A stretch of 64,000 bases of DNA from Tsuneonella rigui (GTDB taxonomy: Bacteria > Pseudomonadota > Alphaproteobacteria > Sphingomonadales > Sphingomonadaceae), in NCBI RefSeq assembly GCF_003958625.1, contig NZ_RSEL01000007.1, positions 104,475 through 168,474 on the forward strand, written 5' to 3'. Each line of letters opens with the position of its first letter. Position 1 is the first letter of the stretch. The position numbers were made by a program, and so were the translations under genes. The notes under the pieces are model-generated. The model saw only the letters and a list, made by a program, of their open reading frames with translations. It did no database searches and was not told the DNA's origin. Below, in pieces: positions 42,862-52,215 of this stretch.

Positions 42862-42946
42862 GCCCCCGTGGTGGAATTGGTAGACGCGCTCGACTCAAAA
42901 TCGAGTTCCGCAAGGAGTGCCGGTTCGACCCCGGCCGGGGGCACCA
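42862..42946 (+). tRNA. tRNA-Leu(CAA)
   Basis: The 85-base gene has acceptor GCCCCCG/CGGGGGC, a D arm GGTGGAATTGGTAGACGCG, an anticodon stem CTCGA/TCGAG with loop CTCAAAA (anticodon CAA), a long variable arm and an encoded CCA. Confidence 0.97.
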
Positions 42947-42955
42947 GCGATTTCG

Positions 42956-43471
42956 TCAGTCGCCCGGGGTGGCCGTGCCGGAGCGGGCGCGGCTGGCGGC
43001 GAGCAAATCTTCGATTTGCTTGGCGCGTTCGGGCGTTTGCGCAGCGGCGCTCTCGGCTTTCTGTCGGGCGATCAGCGCTTTTCGTTGGTCATCGCTGAGC
43101 GAAGCCCAAACCTGGGACGAAACGCCGTATTGCGTGAAGCCGGCCGGCACGCCGTGGGTTTCCGCCTGCGTGAAGTTGTCCGGGACCACTCCATCTTGCG
43201 CCGCGGCGCCCGTGGTATCCATCGGTTCACCGAAGTTACTGTCGAGCGCGGCGTCCGTGGTGAAGCTGCCGTGTGCCCGCGCATCTTTGCGTACGAGCTT
43301 GGTCGGCCCGGCGAGCGGTTTCGGTGCGGCGGCGTGGGCTTCGCTCGCGATCGCCTTGCGGCTCTCGCCATCCGCGAACACGCCTACCGCTAACGTCACG
43401 CCTACCGTCAGCACCGCGAAGTGCCGGTACATCTGCGCCGTGACGGCTTTGGTCTGCGCTCTGCGGGCCAT
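42956..43471 (-). CDS. Hypothetical secreted or membrane-anchored protein
   Basis: The 171-residue protein has one hydrophobic segment near the N-terminus (HFAVLTVGVTLAVGVFADG), then a hydrophilic, Ala- and Lys-rich body with GVSSQVWASLSDDQRKALIA followed by a helical charged tail. I do not recognise a family. It faces the isocitrate lyase operon across a gap that contains a perfect palindrome and a long GC hairpin. Confidence 0.55.
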   Translation of the reverse strand: MARRAQTKAVTAQMYRHFAVLTVGVTLAVGVFADGESRKAIASEAHAAAPKPLAGPTKLVRKDARAHGSFTTDAALDSNFGEPMDTTGAAAQDGVVPDNFTQAETHGVPAGFTQYGVSSQVWASLSDDQRKALIARQKAESAAAQTPERAKQIEDLLAASRARSGTATPGD

Positions 43472-43504
43472 GACGCCGCATTACGCGGCAGGGTTGAACG
43501 GTCG

Positions 43505-43522
43505 GCAACCATCGATGGTTGC
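43505..43522. repeat. Perfect 18-base palindrome
   Basis: GCAACCATCGATGGTTGC is a perfect inverted repeat with no spacer, 34 bases before the start of the minus-strand hypothetical gene. It could be an operator of that gene. Confidence 0.45.
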
Positions 43523-43531
43523 ATTCAGGTT

Positions 43532-43567
43532 GACGGCCGCCGGGGCTGGGGGACCCCGACGGCCGTC
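43532..43567. repeat. Long GC hairpin downstream of the aceA operon
   Basis: GACGGCCG at 43532-43539 pairs with CGGCCGTC at 43560-43567, with further CCCC/GGGG pairing inside. It lies 20 bases past the last gene of the aceA operon and probably helps end or stabilise its message, although a T-tract is lacking. Confidence 0.5.
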
Positions 43568-43587
43568 TCTCCTCCCCAGGAGATCGG

Positions 43588-43767
43588 TTAGGTGTAGCTG
43601 CCGAGCCGGTGATGCAGCGCGTTGATCTTGGCGAGTTCCTCGCGGTCGTCGACCGAGCGGGCATAGGCGGTCAGCGCGGTGCGCAGCAGCTGGAAATCGG
43701 CGGTCGACAGCAGCGCGCGGGCGCGGCTGGGCTCGGCGGCGGGGCGATCCTCGGTCATCGTTGTCAT
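43588..43767 (-). CDS. Small conserved protein downstream of aceA
   Basis: The 59-residue protein begins MTTMTEDRPAAEPSRARALL, continues with STADFQLLRTALTAYARSVD and ends in a charged helix. The ATG at 43767 has AAGGGA seven bases upstream on the minus strand; the next ATG three codons later is an alternative. It lies 11 bases after isocitrate lyase and is likely on the same message. Its role is unknown; a regulatory partner of the glyoxylate shunt is possible but not shown. Confidence 0.6.
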   Translation of the reverse strand: MTTMTEDRPAAEPSRARALLSTADFQLLRTALTAYARSVDDREELAKINALHHRLGSYT

Positions 43768-43778
43768 CCTCTTGTCCC

Positions 43779-45377
43779 TTAGGCAGCGGCGAACTGGTTC
43801 ATCGTGTTGGCAGAACCACCGGCCTTCAGCGCCGCTTCGCCGGCGAAGTAGTCCTTGTGGTCGTCGCCGATGTCCGAGCCGGACATGTTCTGGTGCTTCA
43901 CGCAGGCGATGCCTTGGCGGATTTCCTCGCGCTGCACGTTCTTGACGTAGCCGAGCATGCCGGCGTCGCCGAAGTACTCGCGGGCGAGGTTGTCGGTGCT
44001 GAGCGCCGCGGTGTGATAGGTCGGCAGGGTGATGAGGTGGTGGAAGATCCCCGCCTCGCGCGCCGCGTCTGTCTGGAACGTGCGGATGCGCTCGTCGGCC
44101 TCGGCGGCCAGCGGGGTCGCGTCGTAGTCGACGCTCATCAGCTTGGCGCGGTCGTAGGCCGAGACGTCCTGACCGGCCTTCTCCCACGCATCGAACACCT
44201 GCTGGCGGAAATTCAGCGTCCAGTTGAAGCTCGGGCTGTTGTTGTACACCAACTTCGCGGTCGGGATCACCTCGCGGATGCGGCTGACCATCCCGCCGAT
44301 CTGGCCGATGTGCGGCTTCTCGGTCTCGATCCACAGCAGGTCGGCGCCGTTCTGCAACGAGGTGATGCAGTCAAGCACGCAGCGGTCCTCGCCCGTGCCG
44401 GCGCGGAACTGGTAAAGGTTCGACGGCAGCCGCTTCGGGCGCAGCAGCTTGCCGTCGCGGGTGATGAGGACGTCGCCGTTGCCGATCTGGCTAGCGTCGA
44501 CCTCGTCGCAGTCGAGGAAGCTGTTGTACTGGTCGCCGAGGTCGCCCGGCTCCTTCGAAAACGCGATCTGCTTGGTCAGGCCCGCGCCTAGGCTGTCGGT
44601 GCGCGCGACGATCACGCCGTCCTCGACGCCGAGCTCGAGGAACGCGTAACGGACCGCGCGGATCTTCTGCAGGAAGTCCTCGTGCGGCACGGTGACCTTG
44701 CCGTCCTGGTGACCGCACTGCTTCTCGTCGGAAACCTGATTCTCGATCTGGATCGCGCAGGCGCCCGCCTCGATCATTTTCTTGGCGAGCAGGTAGGTCG
44801 CCTCGGCGTTGCCGAAGCCCGCATCAATATCGGCAATGATCGGCACGACGTGCGTCTCGTGATTGTCGATCGCCTGCTGGATGCGCTGTGCCTCGACCTC
44901 GTTGCCGGCCTCGCGCGCCTTGTCGAGTTCACGGAACAGGCCGCCGAGCTCACGCGCGTCGGCCTGGCGCAGGAAGGTGTAGAGCTCCTCGATCAGCGCG
45001 GGGACCGAAGTCTTCTCGTGCATCGACTGGTCGGGCAGGGGGCCGAACTCGCTGCGCAGCGCGGCGATCATCCAGCCGGAGAGGTAGAGATAGCGCTTGT
45101 TGGTGGTGCCGAAATGCTTCTTGATCGCGATCAGCTTCTGCTGGCCGATGAAGCCGTGCCAGCAGCCGAGGCTCTGGGTGTAGGCGGCGGGATCGGCGTC
45201 GTAGGCGGCCATGTCCTCGCGCATGATCTTTGCGGTGTAGCGCGCGATGTCGAGGCCGGTGGGGAAGCGGTTCTGCAGCCGCATGCGCGCGGCGCTCTCG
45301 GCGTCGATCGCCGCCCACGGCGCGCCCGCCTCGTCGATGGTGCGGCGGTAGTCGGCGATGCTGCTCTGGTAGGTCAT
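43779..45377 (-). CDS. aceA: Isocitrate lyase, long form
   Basis: The 532-residue enzyme is longer than the 434-residue E. coli form because of insertions, as is common in alphaproteobacteria. It shows YLYLSGWMIAALRSE, PIIADIDAGFGNAEATYLLA, the active-site loop EKQCGHQDGKVTVPHEDF with the catalytic Cys, VARTDSLGAGLTKQIAFS and YNNSPSFNWTLNF. It cleaves isocitrate to glyoxylate and succinate, allowing growth on acetate and fatty acids. ATG 45377 is chosen; the frame continues upstream without a usable ribosome site. It is divergent from a RamB-like regulator. Malate synthase is not in the window. Confidence 0.96.
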   Translation of the reverse strand: MTYQSSIADYRRTIDEAGAPWAAIDAESAARMRLQNRFPTGLDIARYTAKIMREDMAAYDADPAAYTQSLGCWHGFIGQQKLIAIKKHFGTTNKRYLYLSGWMIAALRSEFGPLPDQSMHEKTSVPALIEELYTFLRQADARELGGLFRELDKAREAGNEVEAQRIQQAIDNHETHVVPIIADIDAGFGNAEATYLLAKKMIEAGACAIQIENQVSDEKQCGHQDGKVTVPHEDFLQKIRAVRYAFLELGVEDGVIVARTDSLGAGLTKQIAFSKEPGDLGDQYNSFLDCDEVDASQIGNGDVLITRDGKLLRPKRLPSNLYQFRAGTGEDRCVLDCITSLQNGADLLWIETEKPHIGQIGGMVSRIREVIPTAKLVYNNSPSFNWTLNFRQQVFDAWEKAGQDVSAYDRAKLMSVDYDATPLAAEADERIRTFQTDAAREAGIFHHLITLPTYHTAALSTDNLAREYFGDAGMLGYVKNVQREEIRQGIACVKHQNMSGSDIGDDHKDYFAGEAALKAGGSANTMNQFAAA

Positions 45378-45497
45378 TGATCGAATCCCGTGGCGGAAGG
45401 TTTCGTCCGGAATGACACACGGCAGCGGCAAAAGATCACGAAAATTACAAACTATCTTGTCCACTAGGCCCGTTCAGAGCAATCAGTGCTGCAAATC

Positions 45498-45513
45498 TGT
45501 AAAGGAATTTACA
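45498..45513. promoter_or_regulatory. Inverted repeat on the ribosome binding site of the RamB-like regulator
   Basis: TGTAAA-GGAA-TTTACA is a perfect 6-base inverted repeat with a 4-base spacer. It ends one base before ATG 45515 and covers the AAGGAA ribosome site. A related half site, TTACAAA, occurs in the intergenic region nearer aceA. This would allow the regulator to control both itself and aceA. Confidence 0.65.
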
Positions 45514-45514
45514 A

Positions 45515-46882
45515 ATGGCCGAAGCTGGGTTGTTCGCTGGAGCGGCGCTGCGGCGGCTGCGTAAGCGCGAGGGGCTGACCCAGTCGGCGATGGCCGCACG
45601 GTTGGCCATTTCGCCCAGCTATCTCAACCTGATCGAGCGCAACCAGCGTCCGCTCTCGGCGCGCGTGGTGCTGCAGGTTGCCGAACAGTTCGACTTCGAT
45701 CCGCGCTCGTTGCGCGAGGACGAGGCGATCGGCGGTGTCGATGGCCTCGCCCGCCGCATGGCCGACGAACGCTTTGCCGATCTCGGTATCGACCGCGACG
45801 AGCTCGCCGAATTCCTCTCCGCCGCGCCGCAAGCGGCTGCTGCCTTCGCGCGTTTGTTCGACAACGCGGTCCCCGCCGAGCGCCGCGACGACCCGACCGA
45901 CGCCGCACGGCGCGAGATCGAACGCTGGCGCAACCATTTCGCCGACCTCGATAGCGCGGCTGAAGCACTCGCCGACGAACTGCGCCTGTCGCGCGGCGAC
46001 ACCTATGCCGCGCTGGCCGATCGCCTGCGCGAGCGGCACCAGCTCGCGATCCGCATCCTGCCGCGCGAGGTGCTGCCTGACGCGCTCCGCCGGCTCGACC
46101 TGCACGCGCGCCAGCTCCAGCTCAACGAGATGCTCGATCCCGCCTCGCGCACGTTTCAGGCTGCGCTGCAGATTGCCGCGCTCGAGTTCCGCACCGACAT
46201 CGCCAATCTCGCCGCCGGGCCGCAGTTCGCCGATCCAGCCGCGCGAGCGCTGTTCGAGCGACACCTGACCGCCTACGTCGCCGCCGCGCTGATCATGCCC
46301 TATGGCCGGTTCCTCCGCGCGTGCGAGGCGACTGGTTACGACTTCGACGTGCTGACGCGCCGTTTCGGGGTGGGGTTCGAGCAGCTCGCGCACCGCCTGA
46401 CCACCCTGCAACGCGTCGGCCAGCGGGGGCTGCCATTCTTCATAGCGCGGCTCGACCGAGCGGGCCAGTATTCCAAGCGCTACGCCGGAGCGAGCGGGGC
46501 GACCCTTCTCGAAAGCCCGGATTCCTGCCCGCTCTGGCACGCCCATCGCGCGTTCGAGCGGCCAGGGGAACTGCTGGTGCAGGCTGTTTTGCAGGACGGA
46601 GCGGGCGCGGCGCCCGCGCACTGGCTGACGATGGCGCGCATCGTGCAAGGGCGAGGCGGGGCGCGTTTCGTCGTTGCGCTGGGGATCGAGGCACGGCTTG
46701 CGGGCGACCTCGCGGCGGCGCGCGGTATCTCGTTGCGGCCCGAGGACGCGACCGCGATCGGCCTCGGCTGCGCGCGCTGTCACGTGCCGGGCTGTGTCCA
46801 GCGCTCGCTGCCACCGCGCGGCGCGGCGCTGCAGTTTTCGGCCCTCGAACAGGGTGTGACTCCGTTCCGCTTCGCCGGTTAA
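45515..46882 (+). CDS. XRE-family short-chain fatty acyl (RamB/ScfR-type) regulator
   Basis: The 455-residue protein has an N-terminal XRE helix-turn-helix (about 10-65, LRRLRKREGLTQSAMAARLA then SPSYLNLIERNQRPLSARVV), a middle ImmA-like helical region and a C-terminal short-chain fatty acyl regulator domain ending in GCARCHVPGCVQRSLPPRGA. The Cys residues in CARCHVPGC could bind metal. RamB and ScfR regulate the glyoxylate and methylcitrate pathways in response to acyl-CoA. Its divergence from aceA and the inverted repeat over its ribosome site support direct control of the shunt. Confidence 0.88.
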   Translation: MAEAGLFAGAALRRLRKREGLTQSAMAARLAISPSYLNLIERNQRPLSARVVLQVAEQFDFDPRSLREDEAIGGVDGLARRMADERFADLGIDRDELAEFLSAAPQAAAAFARLFDNAVPAERRDDPTDAARREIERWRNHFADLDSAAEALADELRLSRGDTYAALADRLRERHQLAIRILPREVLPDALRRLDLHARQLQLNEMLDPASRTFQAALQIAALEFRTDIANLAAGPQFADPAARALFERHLTAYVAAALIMPYGRFLRACEATGYDFDVLTRRFGVGFEQLAHRLTTLQRVGQRGLPFFIARLDRAGQYSKRYAGASGATLLESPDSCPLWHAHRAFERPGELLVQAVLQDGAGAAPAHWLTMARIVQGRGGARFVVALGIEARLAGDLAAARGISLRPEDATAIGLGCARCHVPGCVQRSLPPRGAALQFSALEQGVTPFRFAG

Positions 46883-46953
46883 CCATCCATCGCGGAACCG
46901 CGCCGCGCGCCCGACCGTTTCTCTGGCATCCTAATAAATGAGGGAGAGTCCCC

Positions 46954-47247
46954 ATGGCCGAAGAACGCATTACCGAAGTTGAGACGCCCTCTGGCGATAC
47001 GCATACCACGCACACCATCGTGACCGATGGAGACTCTCGCAGCGGTGGCGGCGGCTCAGGATGGCTGATCGCGATCGTGCTGATCATCGCGGTCATCGCG
47101 GGCTTCTGGTTCTTCTCCGGAATGAGCGGCGCCGAAACCAACAAGGACAACGCCATCGCCAATGCGGCGAACGATGTGGGCAACGCGGCGCAGAATGTCG
47201 GCGAAGCGGCCAAGGACGCGGCGAACAACGTTACCGATAACAAATGA
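46954..47247 (+). CDS. Single-TM small protein with Asn/Ala-rich tail
   Basis: The 97-residue protein has an acidic and Thr-rich cytoplasmic start, one TM helix (WLIAIVLIIAVIAGFWFF) and a periplasmic tail with repeated NAAN, GNAAQNVGEAAKDA motifs. No family is recognised. ATG 46954 follows GGGAGA. It is likely monocistronic. Confidence 0.62.
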   Translation: MAEERITEVETPSGDTHTTHTIVTDGDSRSGGGGSGWLIAIVLIIAVIAGFWFFSGMSGAETNKDNAIANAANDVGNAAQNVGEAAKDAANNVTDNK

Positions 47248-47358
47248 CCGCTTAACCACGGGCAGACGCGACCGCAGAGTCGCGTGTAAAATTTACCGAC
47301 ATTTCATCTCTCGGTCATAGGGCTGTCACTCCGACAGGAGCGCACCCGGGCCGAGACG

Positions 47359-48744
47359 ATGATCCGCCTTTTCAAGCATTATATCCCGCATGCGGTGATG
47401 CTGCTGGGCCTGTTCGATCTCGCTCTGCTGGTCATCGCGGGCGAGGTCGCATGGGAGGTGCGCGCTTCGCAGATCGATACCGACGTCGGCCTGTTCAGCG
47501 ACCGGATCCCGATGCTCGCGGGTTTTGCCGGTACGGTATGGCTCGCGATGATCGCGGTCGGAACTTACGGCGCGGATTCGCTTCGGTCGATGCGCTACGC
47601 CGGCGCGCGATTGCTGGTCGCGGTGAGCCTGGGCATCATCGCGCTCTCGGTCATCGAGTTCATGCTGCCGGGCCACACTTTCTGGCGCTCGACCCTGTTT
47701 TACGCGATGTTCCTGGCAATCGGCTTGCTCGTCGCCAACCGGCTGTTGGTCGGCAGCGTCATTGGCACCGCGGCGTTCCGCCGTCGCGTGCTCGTGCTCG
47801 GTGATGGCCAGCGCGCGCGCCGCATCCGCGAGCTTGCCGAGCGGCCGGAGAGCGGCTTCGCTGTCGTCAGCTTCATCGGCATGAACGAAGGTTCGCCGGT
47901 GATCGAGGAGGCGATCCCTCGCGCCGCGATCCACGATCTTGGGCGTTTTGTCGAAAACATCGGCGCGAGCGAAGTGGTGCTGGCGCTGGAGGAACGGCGC
48001 AACTCGCTCCCCTTGAAGGACCTGCTGCGGATCAAGACTCACGGCGTTCACGTCAACGACTTCTCCAGCTTCATGGAGCGGGAAACAGGGCGGGTCGATC
48101 TCGATACGCTCAACCCGAGCTGGCTTATTTTCAGCGACGGCTTCTCATCGGGCCGCATCGTGTCCAGCGCGGCCAAGCGCGTGTTCGATGTCACCGCCAG
48201 CGGCCTTCTGCTCGCGCTCACCCTGCCGATCATCGCGCTGTTCGCTTTGCTGGTGAAGCTCGACAGCAAGGGCCCCGCGTTTTTCCGCCAGACGCGCGTC
48301 GGCCTCTACGGGCAGAGCTTCCAACTGGTGAAGCTCCGTTCGATGCGCACCGATGCCGAGAAGGACGGCGCGCAGTGGGCGCTGAAGGACGATCCGCGCG
48401 TTACCCGGCTGGGGCGCTTCATCCGCAAGGTTCGGATCGACGAATTGCCGCAAGTGTGGACGGTGCTCACGGGGCGAATGAGCTTCGTCGGCCCGCGCCC
48501 CGAGGTGCCGCAATTCGTCACCGATCTGGAGGACAAGCTGCCCTACTATGCGGAGCGCCACATGGTGAAGCCGGGCATCACCGGCTGGGCGCAGATCAAC
48601 TATCCCTACGGCGCGAGCGTCGAGGATTCGCGCGCCAAACTCGAATACGATCTCTACTACGCCAAGAACTACACGCCCTTCCTCGATCTCCTGATCCTGC
48701 TCCAGACGTTGCGCGTCGTGCTGTGGCCCGAAGGGGCGCGCTGA
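47359..48744 (+). CDS. XrtA/PEP-CTERM system sugar transferase (TIGR03013 type)
   Basis: The 461-residue protein has about four N-terminal TM helices, a Rossmann-like CoA-binding domain (about 135-265, RRRVLVLGDGQRARRIREL) and a C-terminal bacterial sugar transferase domain with KRVFDVTASGLLLALTLPII, RVGLYGQSFQLVKLRSMRTD, RIDELPQVWTVLTGRMSFVG and PGITGWAQINYPYGASVEDS. It starts exopolysaccharide assembly by transferring a sugar phosphate to a lipid carrier. This subfamily goes with exosortase XrtA loci, and prsK starts two bases after its stop. Confidence 0.9.
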   Translation: MIRLFKHYIPHAVMLLGLFDLALLVIAGEVAWEVRASQIDTDVGLFSDRIPMLAGFAGTVWLAMIAVGTYGADSLRSMRYAGARLLVAVSLGIIALSVIEFMLPGHTFWRSTLFYAMFLAIGLLVANRLLVGSVIGTAAFRRRVLVLGDGQRARRIRELAERPESGFAVVSFIGMNEGSPVIEEAIPRAAIHDLGRFVENIGASEVVLALEERRNSLPLKDLLRIKTHGVHVNDFSSFMERETGRVDLDTLNPSWLIFSDGFSSGRIVSSAAKRVFDVTASGLLLALTLPIIALFALLVKLDSKGPAFFRQTRVGLYGQSFQLVKLRSMRTDAEKDGAQWALKDDPRVTRLGRFIRKVRIDELPQVWTVLTGRMSFVGPRPEVPQFVTDLEDKLPYYAERHMVKPGITGWAQINYPYGASVEDSRAKLEYDLYYAKNYTPFLDLLILLQTLRVVLWPEGAR

Positions 48745-48745
48745 C

Positions 48746-50851
48746 ATGGGGCTGATGCACGTCTGGATCGTGGTGGCGTTCTTCCTCTACCTTGCGGGGA
48801 CGGTGGCTTGCACGATCGTGGCTGGCTTCCTGTGGCGCAAGGAAAGCCCGCGCAAGGAGCGCGGCACCGTTATCGCCGCGCTGGCGATCACGGCGGCCTG
48901 GTGCGTCACAAACGCGGCGTGGGGCGCGGGCACCGTTCCCGCCAACCTGCTTGAAAGCGTCCGCAACGTCGCGTGGATCATCGTGCTCTATCGCCTGTTC
49001 GGCAACGACGGTCGCGACCAAAGTTTGGCGCCGATCCGTCCGCTGGTGATCGCGCTCGGATTTGTAGAGTGCCTGCAGCCGGCGGTGATGGTGCTCGACG
49101 TGCGGTTCGGCGGCGATCCTCGCGTGCACGAGGCGGCGTTCTCGGTCGCCGCGCTGCTCCGCGCATTAGTTGCGGTTGGCGCGCTGGTCTTGCTGCATAA
49201 CCTCTACGCCGGCGCATCTAGTGTCTCGCGCCAGGTGCTGCGCTGGACGGCCGGTGCGCTGGCGCTGATGTGGGGCTATCAGCTCAACCTCTACACCATT
49301 GCATGGTTCGCGCAGTCGCTGCCCACCGAGTTGACCGCGCTGCGCGGTCTGCTGGTCACGCTGATGGCGGTGCTGATCGCGATCGGCGCCAACGCGAGGG
49401 CCGCCAATCTCAAGCTGGTGCCGAGCCGGACGGTCGCGTTCCAGACGCTCTCGCTGATCGTGATTGGTGCGTACCTGCTGGCGATGCTGCTGCTTTCGCA
49501 GTCGCTCAACCTGCTCGGCGGCGATTTTGGACGGCTGACGCAGGTCGGCTTCCTGTTCGCGGCGGTGACGGCGGCACTGTTGTGGCTGCCTTCCGCGCGG
49601 GTTCGCAGCTGGCTACGGGTGAAGGCGTTCAAGCACCTATTCCAGCATCGCTACGATTACCGGGCCGAGTGGCTGCGCTTCACCGGCACGATCGGTCGCG
49701 CCGGTCCCGATGCTCCCGCGCTACCCGACCGCGCGGCACAGGCGCTGGCCGATATCGCTGATAGCCACGGAGCGATCCTGTTGCTGCCGGGCGAAGATGG
49801 CCGAATGGAGCTCGCCGGTAGGTGGCAATGGAATGACCTTACGGTGCCTGCGCTCGCCTGTCCGCCTGAGCTGGTGACGATGTTCGAGCGCAGCGGAGCG
49901 GTGGTCGAACTCGACCAGGTCCGCGCAGGGTCGGATCATTTCGGTGAGCAGGCGCTCGTGCCGGCGTGGATGCGGCAGGACCTGCGCATCTGGGCGCTGG
50001 TGCCGCTGCTCCACTTCGATCGCCTGGTGGGCGTGGCAATCCTTGCGCGCCCGCCGGTGGCGCGGCGGCTCGATTGGGAAGATTTTGACCTACTGAAGGT
50101 CGTAGGCCGGCAGCTTGCCAGCTACCTCGCCGAACAGGCCGGACACGAAGCGCTGATCGAAGCGGCGCGCTTCGATGAATTCAACCGCCGCATCGCGTTC
50201 GTGATGCACGACATCAAGAACCTCGCCAGCCAGCTGTCGCTGCTTTCACGCAATGCCGAGAAGCACGCGGACAATCCCGAATTTCGCAAGGATATGCTGG
50301 TCACTTTGACCAAGAGCGCGGGCAAGCTCAACGCGCTGCTCGCCCGCCTCGGCCGTTACGGGGCGGCTGGGCAGGTCGCGCGGCGGCCGATGGATCTCGC
50401 TGAACTGTGCCGACGCGTGGCCGACCGATTCGATGGAATCCACCCGGTTGATCTGACGCGCGCCGACAAGTGCGATGTGCTCGCCGACCCTGAAGGGCTT
50501 GAACAGGCGCTGGTCCATCTGGTGCAGAACGCCGTCGACGCGAGCGCCGATACGCCAGTCTATCTCGATGTCTCGTGCGACGGTTTGCAAGGCCGCGTCG
50601 AGGTAGTCGATTCCGGCGCCGGCATGTCGCCGCATTTCGTGCGCGACGGTCTGTTCAAGCCGTTCGTCTCGTCAAAGGAAGGCGGCTTCGGGATCGGCGC
50701 GTTCGAGGCGCGCGAACTGGTCCGCGCGATGGGCGGCCGGCTCGACGTCGATTCGCGCGAGGGCCTCGGCACCCGCTTTTCGATCCTGCTGCCGCTATCC
50801 GCCGCGGCCGGATTCATCGGTCGCAAGCATGTTGAAAGTGAGGTCGCCTGA
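48746..50851 (+). CDS. prsK: XrtA/PEP-CTERM system histidine kinase PrsK
   Basis: The 701-residue protein has about eight N-terminal TM helices (to about residue 290), a GAF-like domain (about 320-455, AQALADIADSHGAILLLPGE to FDRLVGVAILARPP), a phosphoacceptor helix with FVMHDIKNLASQLSLLSRNA near 488 and an HATPase domain with LVHLVQNAVDAS, DSGAGMSPHFVRDGLFKPF and GGFGIGAFEARELVRAMGG. Kinases of this layout pair with PrsR to control exopolysaccharide and PEP-CTERM genes. Its stop overlaps the PrsR start by one base. Confidence 0.93.
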   Translation: MGLMHVWIVVAFFLYLAGTVACTIVAGFLWRKESPRKERGTVIAALAITAAWCVTNAAWGAGTVPANLLESVRNVAWIIVLYRLFGNDGRDQSLAPIRPLVIALGFVECLQPAVMVLDVRFGGDPRVHEAAFSVAALLRALVAVGALVLLHNLYAGASSVSRQVLRWTAGALALMWGYQLNLYTIAWFAQSLPTELTALRGLLVTLMAVLIAIGANARAANLKLVPSRTVAFQTLSLIVIGAYLLAMLLLSQSLNLLGGDFGRLTQVGFLFAAVTAALLWLPSARVRSWLRVKAFKHLFQHRYDYRAEWLRFTGTIGRAGPDAPALPDRAAQALADIADSHGAILLLPGEDGRMELAGRWQWNDLTVPALACPPELVTMFERSGAVVELDQVRAGSDHFGEQALVPAWMRQDLRIWALVPLLHFDRLVGVAILARPPVARRLDWEDFDLLKVVGRQLASYLAEQAGHEALIEAARFDEFNRRIAFVMHDIKNLASQLSLLSRNAEKHADNPEFRKDMLVTLTKSAGKLNALLARLGRYGAAGQVARRPMDLAELCRRVADRFDGIHPVDLTRADKCDVLADPEGLEQALVHLVQNAVDASADTPVYLDVSCDGLQGRVEVVDSGAGMSPHFVRDGLFKPFVSSKEGGFGIGAFEARELVRAMGGRLDVDSREGLGTRFSILLPLSAAAGFIGRKHVESEVA

Positions 50852-52215
50852 TGGCGCAAGACAAGCCACGCCTGCTCATCATCGAAGATGACGAAGGGCT
50901 GCAGGCGCAGCTCAAATGGGCATACGAGGACTTCGCGGTAACCATCGCGGGCGACCGCGACAGCGCGCTCGCGGCGCTGCGGTCGGAAGAGCCGGACGTG
51001 GTCACGCTCGACCTGGGCCTGCCGCCCGATCCGGATGGAACCAGCGAAGGGTTCGCGGTGCTCGACGCGATCATGGCGCTGAAGCCGGATACCAAGGTGA
51101 TCGTCGCGTCGGGCCACGGCGCGCGCGAAAGCGCGCTGCAGGCGATTAAGCGCGGTGCATACGACTTCTACCAGAAGCCGGTCGATATCGATGCCCTCGG
51201 CCTGATCGTCCGCCGCGCGTGCGCCTTGCGCGAGATCGAGGCCGAGAACCGCCGGCTTGCTGCCAAGGTGGGCGAGGACAAGACCGTCCTTGGCACCCTC
51301 ATTACCGCCGCACCCGAGATGGCCAAGGTCGCGCGCACGATCGAGCGGGTGGCCAACACCAACGTGTCGGTCATGCTGCTGGGCGCGAGCGGGACGGGCA
51401 AGGAACTGCTCGCACGCGGCCTCCACGAGGCGAGCGACCGGCGCGGCGGTGCGTTCGTGGCGCTCAACTGCGCGGCGATCCCCGAAACGCTGCTCGAGGC
51501 CGAGCTGTTCGGCCATGAGAAGGGCGCGTTCACCGGGGCAGTGCGGACCAACGAGGGCAAGATCGAGCTGGCGCACGGCGGCACGCTGTTCCTCGACGAG
51601 GTCGGCGACATCCCGCTGCCGCTGCAGGTCAAGCTGTTGCGCTTCCTGCAGGAGCGCACGATCGAGCGCATCGGCGGCCGCAAGCCGATCGAGGTGGACA
51701 CCCGCATCGTCTGCGCCACCCACCAGGACTTGGAAGCGATGATCGCTGCGGGCACATTCCGCGAAGACCTGTTCTATCGCCTCGCGGAAATAGTGGTGAA
51801 GGTTCCGACGTTGGCTGAGCGGCCGGGGGATGCGGTGCTGCTCGCCAAGGCGTTCCTCGCCCGCTTTGCCAAGGAGATGAACCCTGCGGTCAAGGGCTTT
51901 GCGACCGATGCGCTCGCCGCAATCGATGCGTGGCCCTGGCCGGGCAACGTGCGCGAGCTCGAAAACCGGGTAAAGCGCGCGGTGATCATGGCTGACGGCA
52001 AGCTGGTCGCCGCAGGCGATCTGGATCTGGATGAGACCGAAGCCGACACCGCCGACGTGCTCAACCTGAAGAGCGCGCGCGAGCGGGCCGATCGCACGGT
52101 GATCCGCCATGCGCTCGCTCGAAGCGAGGGCAACATCTCGAACAGCGCCAAGCTGCTCGGGATCAGCAGGCCGACGCTGTACGACCTGCTCAAGCAGTAT
52201 GATCTCCACGCGTAG
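50851..52215 (+). CDS. prsR: XrtA/PEP-CTERM system sigma-54 response regulator PrsR
   Basis: The 454-residue protein has a receiver domain (about 1-125, phosphoacceptor in [14 protein letters not shown] near residue 53, [15 protein letters not shown]), a sigma-54 activator AAA+ domain (about 150-380) with Walker [38 protein letters not shown] near 225, the [13 protein letters not shown]alker B, and a C-terminal Fis-type HTH ([20 protein letters not shown]). It would activate sigma-54 promoters of the PEP-CTERM regulon. No clear GG-N10-GC promoter was found in the window. Confidence 0.94.
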   Translation: MAQDKPRLLIIEDDEGLQAQLKWAYEDFAVTIAGDRDSALAALRSEEPDVVTLDLGLPPDPDGTSEGFAVLDAIMALKPDTKVIVASGHGARESALQAIKRGAYDFYQKPVDIDALGLIVRRACALREIEAENRRLAAKVGEDKTVLGTLITAAPEMAKVARTIERVANTNVSVMLLGASGTGKELLARGLHEASDRRGGAFVALNCAAIPETLLEAELFGHEKGAFTGAVRTNEGKIELAHGGTLFLDEVGDIPLPLQVKLLRFLQERTIERIGGRKPIEVDTRIVCATHQDLEAMIAAGTFREDLFYRLAEIVVKVPTLAERPGDAVLLAKAFLARFAKEMNPAVKGFATDALAAIDAWPWPGNVRELENRVKRAVIMADGKLVAAGDLDLDETEADTADVLNLKSARERADRTVIRHALARSEGNISNSAKLLGISRPTLYDLLKQYDLHA

